Source of the DNA: an uncultured Clostridia bacterium | GTDB taxonomy: Bacteria > Bacillota > Clostridia > Oscillospirales > CAG-272 | Direction of reading: 5' to 3' | DNA: 12,210 bases | Assembly (NCBI GenBank): GCA_947367285.1 | Contig: CANBDB010000033.1 | Span: 1-12,210 of the forward strand | Shown here: one piece after another, positions 6,994-12,210 of the stretch | How the letters are laid out: each line of letters starts with the position of its first letter | Position numbering within the stretch: position 1 is the first letter of the stretch | Notes under the pieces: model-generated | Seen by the model: the letters and a program-made list of their open reading frames with translations, nothing else | The model's database searches: none | What the model was told of the DNA's origin: nothing | Program-made: the position numbers and the translations under genes

Positions 6994-9198
6994 TTATTTT
7001 CTAATACATTGGTTTTTTAGTTTTTTAAGAATGGAAGATTTCTCAATATTAGTTTTTTCGGAATTAAAATAAATATCATACTGATATATTCCGGGGCTTA
7101 CCTCTCTAACGGTGCAAATCTTCAATTCATTAAGTATATCTAAAATGATTTTTAATTTTGCTAATCTAATATGAGGTGATTTTTGAGCAGCAAGCATGTG
7201 ATATATTTCCGTTTCCGTCATCATATCGTTGCCGGTTCTGAATTCCTTTCGGAGCAAAGTGTACACGGTAACAAAATCTTCACGTATCGGAATGATATCA
7301 TCAGAATCGATTGATTCTCCCATATTAAAGGATTGATAAAGTGCAGTTTCATCTTTGAAATATGAAATATAATCGTCGGAGAGTTTAACATCCTGCAAAA
7401 TCATTTGAACCGATTCGGTATTGTTAAACTTGTTTACTTCAAGTGTGAATAGAACGTCGATTACATCATTTTCTTTGATGTTAAGAGCTAAATATGATCT
7501 ATGGAACATAACCGCATTAATTGTTTGTCCATTTTGCTCGAGCACAAATTTAGTATGATTTCCGCCGCCAATTAAATACGCTCTCAAAACCTTGAGATTT
7601 CGCATAATAAAATTGGGAGTGGGGTTCATATTGCCAAATGGCTCAAGTATGGAAAGCTCTTTGGCAAGATCAAGCGTTGCGGATGAAATATTGATTTCGC
7701 GATCCGCCTCGATTGTATAGCAAAGGTCCTCTTCGCTTAAAATTTGGTTTGCATATTCATTGATCTTTGTTCTAAAAGCATCCACATCCTTGCGTCGAAC
7801 AGTTAAACCTGCCGCAAGCTCGTGTCCGCCATATTTAACTAGTGTATCCTTGGAATGGGACAAAGCATCAACCAAATTAAATCCTTTAATGCTTCTTCCC
7901 GAACCCTTGCCGAGATCAAGACCACTTTGCACGCCGTTAGCGGCACCGTCGAATGAGATAAGGATTGAGGGGAGACCGTATTTCTCCGTTACTTTTGAAG
8001 AAACGATACCAACAACTCCTTGAAGCCATTCGTCATCCTCTATTACGATTATCTTTTGAGAATTAAGATCAAGCTCGTTTTCAATCTTCTTGTAAGCTTC
8101 GTCGGCAATTTTATTTTCTTCGAGTTGTCTTTGATAGTTGATTTCGCAAAGCTCGTAAGCAAGCTCCCAAGCGGTGTCAACGTCCTCAGCTAACAACAAT
8201 TCAACCGCTTTAGATGCACTGCTTATGCGACCGGCAGCATTAATTCGTGGTGCGATAGTGAATCCAATATACGTTGAATTGATTTTTCTCTGTTTCTCTG
8301 CCTTGGGTTTATTGTCGGGCACAACGGCACGAACATTTGGATTTGAACCCAAGCTTGCAGCTTCCATAAGTGCAAGAAGTCCAATGCGCTTTGTTTTTGT
8401 TATCATTTCCAAGCCGAATTTGACGATAATTCGATTTTCGTCAATGATTGGCATAACGTCAGCAATAGTACCAATTGCCGCCAAATCGGCAAATCGGTAA
8501 TAAATAGATTTCACGGCTTCGGCTTCGTTGCTTCGGTCTCCGAAATTGATAATTTCGAAGGCGCAAATAACCTTGAAAATTACACCAACACCCGCCAATG
8601 ATTTAAAAGGATACTGACAATCGGATTGATGTGGGTTTACAACTGCAACTGCATCCGGGAGTATTTCTTGGCACTCGTGATGGTCGGTAATTACTATATC
8701 AATACCAAGTGATTTAGCATATTCCGTTTCGTCAACGGCAGTAATACCGGTATCAACAGTGATGATGAGTGACACGCCTTTATTATATAGCAGGTTAATC
8801 GCCTCTCGGGACAATCCATAGCCTTCCCCAATTCTATTAGGGATATAATATCCAATGTCTGCACCGAGATTATGTAGATAAAGATAAAGCATTGTAACGG
8901 AGGTTACTCCGTCAACGTCATAGTCGCCGAAAATTGCGATTCTCTCATTGTTTTCAAGAGCTTCGGAAATTCTAGCAACCGCCTTCTCAACATCCTTTAG
9001 TAAAAGCGGTGAGTGCATCACTACGTCATTAAAGTTCAAAAATTTTGATGCGTCCTCGGCAGTATGAAAACCGCGATTATAAAGAAGGGATGCAGAAATT
9101 TCCGATATATTATTCAATTTTGCAATTGTAGAAACTGCTTCGCGTGCTTGCGCGGTGTCAGTATATCTTGTGGACCAAACGGTCTTTTTATTATTCAT
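6994..9198 (-). CDS. recJ: Single-stranded-DNA-specific 5'-3' exonuclease RecJ
   Basis: A 734-residue DHH-family nuclease that degrades ssDNA 5' to 3' in recombinational and mismatch/base-excision repair. The metal-binding motifs are DYDVDG (D92, D94, D96), D149 in TVDTGI, DHH at 172-174 and D238 in FADLAAIGTIADV. APRINAAGR lies at about 316-324. The DHHA1 nucleic-acid-binding domain carries KGSGRS near 431 and GGHE at 457-460. An OB-fold region and the Firmicutes-type C-terminal extension follow (roughly 570-734). The stretch at about 283-306, just before the APRINAAGR region, looks slightly expanded and charged (residues NKPKAEKQRK). The start at 9198 has an excellent AAAGGAGG site with six-base spacing. 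It is separated from the upstream FAD gene by 21 bases and abuts rel, as in many Firmicutes. Confidence 0.96.
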   Translation of the reverse strand: MNNKKTVWSTRYTDTAQAREAVSTIAKLNNISEISASLLYNRGFHTAEDASKFLNFNDVVMHSPLLLKDVEKAVARISEALENNERIAIFGDYDVDGVTSVTMLYLYLHNLGADIGYYIPNRIGEGYGLSREAINLLYNKGVSLIITVDTGITAVDETEYAKSLGIDIVITDHHECQEILPDAVAVVNPHQSDCQYPFKSLAGVGVIFKVICAFEIINFGDRSNEAEAVKSIYYRFADLAAIGTIADVMPIIDENRIIVKFGLEMITKTKRIGLLALMEAASLGSNPNVRAVVPDNKPKAEKQRKINSTYIGFTIAPRINAAGRISSASKAVELLLAEDVDTAWELAYELCEINYQRQLEENKIADEAYKKIENELDLNSQKIIVIEDDEWLQGVVGIVSSKVTEKYGLPSILISFDGAANGVQSGLDLGKGSGRSIKGFNLVDALSHSKDTLVKYGGHELAAGLTVRRKDVDAFRTKINEYANQILSEEDLCYTIEADREINISSATLDLAKELSILEPFGNMNPTPNFIMRNLKVLRAYLIGGGNHTKFVLEQNGQTINAVMFHRSYLALNIKENDVIDVLFTLEVNKFNNTESVQMILQDVKLSDDYISYFKDETALYQSFNMGESIDSDDIIPIREDFVTVYTLLRKEFRTGNDMMTETEIYHMLAAQKSPHIRLAKLKIILDILNELKICTVREVSPGIYQYDIYFNSEKTNIEKSSILKKLKNQCIRK

Positions 9199-9204
9199 GC
9201 GTTC

Positions 9205-9212
9205 CCTCCTTT
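9205..9212 (-). promoter_or_regulatory. Strong ribosome binding site of recJ
   Basis: Minus-strand AAAGGAGG six bases before the recJ ATG. It is among the best Shine-Dalgarno matches in the window and contrasts with the site-less FAD dehydrogenase gene just upstream, so recJ is likely translated independently of its neighbour even if co-transcribed. Confidence 0.7.
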
Positions 9213-9219
9213 CATAAAT

Positions 9220-10809
9220 TTAGTTAGGTTTATATTTGTTCATTATGCTGAGCGCGACCTTAATTCCGTCCACGGCTGAACTCATTATGCCACCTGCATA
9301 TCCTGCGCCCTCGCCACATGGATAAATATGTGGGTTGGATATGGACTGCATTGATTCATTTCTAATAATTCTGAGTGGCGCAGATGTCCTGGTCTCAACA
9401 GCTGTTAGCACCGCATCATTTGCGGCAAATCCTTGAATTTTTCTATCAAAAATTGAAAATCCCTCTCGAAGTCTTGTAGTTACGAAATCGGGCAAAACAG
9501 TTGAGAGGTCGGCAACGGTTGTTCTATTTCCGTAGCCATATGATGGTGTGATTCTCGATGGTGAGTTTTTAACCTTACCACTCATAAAATCACCCATAAG
9601 TTGGATGGGTGCATAATAATCTCCACCGCCCGCGATGTACGCCTTTTTTTCTAAATCTTCCTGGAAGATTATACCTCTTAATGGATCATTTCCAAAATCG
9701 GATGTATTTACTGATACGTTTACGGCACAGTTCGAATTCTTTCCGTCACGAGCATGAAAACTCATACCGTTTACACAAACACCATATTCTTGTGATGTTG
9801 CAGGTACAACTTCTCCGCCCGGGCACATACAAAAGGTATATACTCCACGGGTTCCTTTGGTGTCGGAGAGATTATATTCAGCAGGCCCTAACTTCGGATC
9901 TCCTGCAAAATCACCGTAGAGAGCTTTATCGATATCCTCTCGTAGATGTTCAATTCTTACGCCAACGGAAAATGGCTTGGGCTCTATAGTGAAATTCTTA
10001 TTGATTAGCATTCTATAAGTGTCACGTGCACTGTGGCCAATCGCAAGCACAATCGCGTCGGTTGTAAAGTTGCCTTTGGTTGTAATAACCTCGATTGTAT
10101 TGTTATTGATTCTAAGCTCGTCCATGCGACATCTATAAATTACAGTTCCGCCGAGTTCCTCTATTCTTGAGAGAATATTATTAACTACATTTCTGAGAAT
10201 ATCAGTTCCTATGTGAGGCTTTGCTTTAGTGAGAATCTCGGAGGGTGCGCCAAATTCTACAAATCTACGTAGGATGTATGAGCACTTTGAATCATTAATT
10301 CTGGTGGTAAGCTTTCCGTCGGAAAAAGTTCCTGCTCCCCCTGCCCCAAATTGTACGTTTGACTCGGTATCGAGTATACCATGGGAAGCAAATTGCTCCA
10401 TTGCGTTTACGCGATCTTGAACATTGTCACCGCGGTCAATAATGATGGGATTGTAACCGTGTTCGGCAAGAAGCAAGGCACAAAACATACCTGCAGGGCC
10501 CATTCCAACAACAATGGGACGATTGTTTATGGTTTCATCGCCATAGATTGGAATTATTTCCTCTTCGGTCATTAATTTTAACTTTGAAGAATCCTTTAGC
10601 TTTATTGTGGAATACGTTTCAGCGAGCACGGAATATACAAGCAGGATATTTTTCTTATCTCGTGCATCAATAGACTTTTTGAATATGGAATAAGCAAAAG
10701 AGTTTGAATTTAATCCATCTTGTGAGACGATTTTTTTAGCTTTGCTAATCGCAGTGCTTTCGCTTTCGTGTAGCGAAATTTTAATATTTTGAATAAGTAA
10801 CTTTGTCAT
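9220..10809 (-). CDS. FAD-dependent dehydrogenase of unknown substrate (COG2509-like)
   Basis: A 529-residue flavoprotein of the conserved FAD-dependent dehydrogenase group common in Firmicutes; no substrate is established for it to my knowledge. An N-terminal domain of about 95 residues precedes the dinucleotide-binding fold, where GMGPAG (102-107) and D125 at the end of the second strand mark FAD binding. Family-specific stretches are FGAGGAGTFSDGK (154-166), a second glycine-rich segment LAIGHSARDTYRM, the paired-cysteine motif CMCPGGEVVPA (C327, C329), NGMSFHARDGKN, VETRTSAPLRI, and the FAD-closing YPCGEGAGYAGGI near the C-terminus. It starts two bases after the cdaR-like stop. There is no Shine-Dalgarno match before this ATG, an in-frame TAA lies 18 bases upstream, and no other start codon is available nearby, so translation is probably coupled to the upstream gene. 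A cytosolic oxidoreductase role is inferred from the fold only. Confidence 0.87.
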   Translation of the reverse strand: MTKLLIQNIKISLHESESTAISKAKKIVSQDGLNSNSFAYSIFKKSIDARDKKNILLVYSVLAETYSTIKLKDSSKLKLMTEEEIIPIYGDETINNRPIVVGMGPAGMFCALLLAEHGYNPIIIDRGDNVQDRVNAMEQFASHGILDTESNVQFGAGGAGTFSDGKLTTRINDSKCSYILRRFVEFGAPSEILTKAKPHIGTDILRNVVNNILSRIEELGGTVIYRCRMDELRINNNTIEVITTKGNFTTDAIVLAIGHSARDTYRMLINKNFTIEPKPFSVGVRIEHLREDIDKALYGDFAGDPKLGPAEYNLSDTKGTRGVYTFCMCPGGEVVPATSQEYGVCVNGMSFHARDGKNSNCAVNVSVNTSDFGNDPLRGIIFQEDLEKKAYIAGGGDYYAPIQLMGDFMSGKVKNSPSRITPSYGYGNRTTVADLSTVLPDFVTTRLREGFSIFDRKIQGFAANDAVLTAVETRTSAPLRIIRNESMQSISNPHIYPCGEGAGYAGGIMSSAVDGIKVALSIMNKYKPN

Positions 10810-10811
10810 TA

Positions 10812-11231
10812 CTATTTGTTTGATGGGTTAGTTAGTTGAAGGACTACCTCATTTGTTTCACTGTGATAATTATCAGGAAGCTCAAATGTTATTACAGTAT
10901 CTTGATTATACAAGTCAAATTGGGCACGATCAATTGTTACATTGATGTTTCTGGTTTGAGTAATAAGGGATTGCTCTCCATATACAACTATTTTAGCCGA
11001 GCTCTTGGATAACTTGTCGCCTTCATTAGCATTTTCCAAAATAAAGTTAACAATAACAGTTTTTTCAATTACCGGATCGTCAACATACAAAGCATAGCAC
11101 CAAAATATAAAAGCTGCTACAAGACATACGATAAAAATTAATACATCTACAAAACGCAATCTAAATTTACCATGGTTCTCATTAGAAGAATCAATATCAT
11201 TTATTGAATAATCATTGTAATTTGTACTCAT
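10812..11231 (-). CDS. cdaR: Short CdaR/YbbR-like membrane protein, putative CdaA regulator
   Basis: A 139-residue membrane-anchored protein. Residues 1-27 are polar and probably cytosolic, 28-48 form one hydrophobic helix (LIFIVCLVAAFIFWCYA), and about 90 residues follow outside the membrane. The outer part resembles one YbbR repeat: a strand KTVIVNFILEN, then SAKIVVYGEQSLI (compare the usual VTVxGPxSxL form), then a predicted beta segment ending NEVVLQL. CdaR proteins bind and modulate the diadenylate cyclase CdaA and are usually several hundred residues with multiple YbbR repeats, so this one is strongly reduced. The ATG overlaps the cdaA stop as ATGA, with a G-rich site (AGGGGG) ten bases upstream, so translation is likely coupled. 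The assignment rests mainly on the position after cdaA plus weak similarity; an unrelated single-pass protein cannot be excluded. Confidence 0.66.
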   Translation of the reverse strand: MSTNYNDYSINDIDSSNENHGKFRLRFVDVLIFIVCLVAAFIFWCYALYVDDPVIEKTVIVNFILENANEGDKLSKSSAKIVVYGEQSLITQTRNINVTIDRAQFDLYNQDTVITFELPDNYHSETNEVVLQLTNPSNK

Positions 11232-12127
11232 TCGTTATTGTCCCCCTTCTTCATGAATTTGCGTCTAAGTTTGGATTTTTTAGAATCCTTTTCGTTTGTG
11301 TTGGGAAGCAAGAGATTGCTCAATTCCTTTTGAAGAGATTTGTAGCTGTAATTTTGCTTCAACTTTCCATCGTAGACGATGGAGATTTTACCTGTTTCCT
11401 CAGAAACCACAACTACTACAGCATCACTAATTTCACTGATGCCAATAGCTGCGCGGTGACGAGTGCCCATGTTTTCATCAATTTCCTCATTTAATGAAAG
11501 AGGCAAGAAGCAACCCGCGGAAAATACGCGATAGTTTCTTAAAATAACTGCGCCATCGTGGAGAGGAGCTTTGTTATAGAATATGTTTTTGAGAATTTGA
11601 GATGAGAGCTGAGCGTTTATGATAGTTCCTGTTTTTATATGCTCACCGAGTTTTGTTTCGCGTTCAATAACAATGAGTGCCCCGGTCTTTTCGAGAGATA
11701 GATCACAAGCTGTTTCAGTAATTACTGATATTGCGTTGCTAATATAGGATACACTCTTGGTGTCGGAGGACATATGTTTTATGTTCGAAATAGGTGCGTT
11801 TCCGATTTTTTCAAGCGCAGATCGAAGCTCGGGCTGGAACATGATGATTATCGCTATAATTCCCGCCTGTGTAAAGTTTTGGAAAATGAAGGACATAGCC
11901 TTCATATCAAAGTATCGGCTAAAGAACATTATAACAACAATGAATAATAATCCCAGTGCCAATTTTGCAGCTCTTCTGTTGATAATAAACTTGAACAACA
12001 AAAAGAATACACAAGCAAGGATAAGGATGTCTAAAACATCTCTAAGCCCTATGTGTTGTAATCTTAACAATACATGCATTTCCAAAAGACGATAAAGATC
12101 TCTGGCTATATTCATAATCTGATCCAT
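11228..12127 (-). CDS. cdaA: Membrane diadenylate cyclase CdaA (c-di-AMP synthase)
   Basis: A 299-residue protein that condenses two ATP into cyclic di-AMP, the messenger for potassium/osmolyte and cell-wall homeostasis. Three membrane helices lie at about 31-50, 53-71 and 78-97, followed by the conserved IIMFQPELRSALEKIGN linker. The DAC domain carries DGAVILRN (D191, G192, A193) and GTRHRAAIG (R223, H224, R225), with LPLS and VSEETGKIS between and after; all catalytic elements appear intact. The usual length is near 270; the excess is a somewhat long N-terminus before the first helix and a lysine/arginine-rich tail (about 281-299). The start at 12127 has AAAGGAG eight bases upstream. It is the first gene of the array and overlaps the CdaR-like gene by four bases. 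The usual third partner, glmM, is not in the window. Confidence 0.96.
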   Translation of the reverse strand: MDQIMNIARDLYRLLEMHVLLRLQHIGLRDVLDILILACVFFLLFKFIINRRAAKLALGLLFIVVIMFFSRYFDMKAMSFIFQNFTQAGIIAIIIMFQPELRSALEKIGNAPISNIKHMSSDTKSVSYISNAISVITETACDLSLEKTGALIVIERETKLGEHIKTGTIINAQLSSQILKNIFYNKAPLHDGAVILRNYRVFSAGCFLPLSLNEEIDENMGTRHRAAIGISEISDAVVVVVSEETGKISIVYDGKLKQNYSYKSLQKELSNLLLPNTNEKDSKKSKLRRKFMKKGDNNE

Positions 12128-12130
12128 AAA

Positions 12131-12142
12131 TTGTTCTCCTTT
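12131..12142 (-). promoter_or_regulatory. Ribosome binding site of cdaA
   Basis: Minus-strand AAAGGAG, eight bases before the ATG at 12127, supports that start over the in-frame ATG four codons further in, which has no such site. Confidence 0.6.
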
Positions 12143-12200
12143 ACGAAATCATTAAAATTTGAAAAATGTATAATTAGGCATAATATTTAATTCTCCTTAT

Positions 12201-12209
12201 AGTATATCA
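12201..12209 (-). promoter_or_regulatory. Candidate extended -10 promoter element upstream of cdaA
   Basis: Read on the minus strand, TGATATACT fits an extended -10 box (TGnTATAAT with one mismatch), 74 bases before the cdaA ATG in A/T-rich sequence that carries no gene in 12128-12210. Any -35 box would lie beyond the window, so the call rests on this short match alone. If real, it would drive the whole minus-strand array. Confidence 0.3.
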
Positions 12210-12210
12210 T

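Noticed and set aside
7008..7028. T-rich stretch near the recJ end that might be a plus-strand terminator
   Set aside because: It codes for the lysine-rich RecJ C-terminus (KKLKNQ), has no GC-rich stem, and all genes run on the other strand.
9609..9989. A 126-codon open frame on the plus strand inside the FAD dehydrogenase gene
   Set aside because: The opposite strand encodes clear family motifs (including CMCPGGEVVPA) over the same bases, and the plus-strand product has no recognisable features.

Overview
This window looks like chromosomal core-genome DNA of a low-to-moderate G+C Firmicute, most probably an anaerobic Clostridia lineage. The evidence is the AGGAGG-type ribosome binding sites, the recJ–rel–dtd–hemZ gene order known from clostridia, the HemZ-type radical SAM protein, the SpoVB-like flippase and the CdaA-type diadenylate cyclase. 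The species cannot be named from the sequence alone.

All nine genes lie on the minus strand, so transcription runs from the right edge to the left edge. The order is cdaA (c-di-AMP synthase), a very short CdaR/YbbR-like membrane protein, an FAD-dependent dehydrogenase of unknown substrate, recJ, rel ((p)ppGpp synthetase/hydrolase), dtd (D-aminoacyl-tRNA deacylase), hemZ, an MTA/SAH-deaminase-like amidohydrolase, and an SpoVB/MOP-superfamily flippase cut by the left edge. Gaps run from a 4-base overlap to 28 bases, and I see no terminator, RNA gene, repeat array or mobile element. The simplest reading is one long polycistron, with a possible extended -10 promoter element at the extreme right edge.

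Region by region: 10812-12127 is the c-di-AMP module, in which the usual glmM partner is absent and the CdaR partner has only one YbbR-like unit. At 9220-10809 is a conserved FAD enzyme. The block 2802-9198 is the familiar DNA-repair/stringent-response/tRNA-proofreading/radical-SAM block, but without the apt gene that usually sits between recJ and rel. At 1-2787 a nucleoside-deaminase-like enzyme and a lipid-linked precursor flippase stand where hisS/aspS are often found.

Functionally, the operon places the synthases of two nucleotide second messengers (c-di-AMP and (p)ppGpp) under one probable transcript, together with nucleic-acid, tRNA-quality and envelope functions. I do not see a defence system, a CRISPR array or an evident new multi-gene machine. 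The points worth a second look are the reduced CdaR, the loss of apt and glmM from otherwise recognisable neighbourhoods, and the alarmone-linked operon itself.
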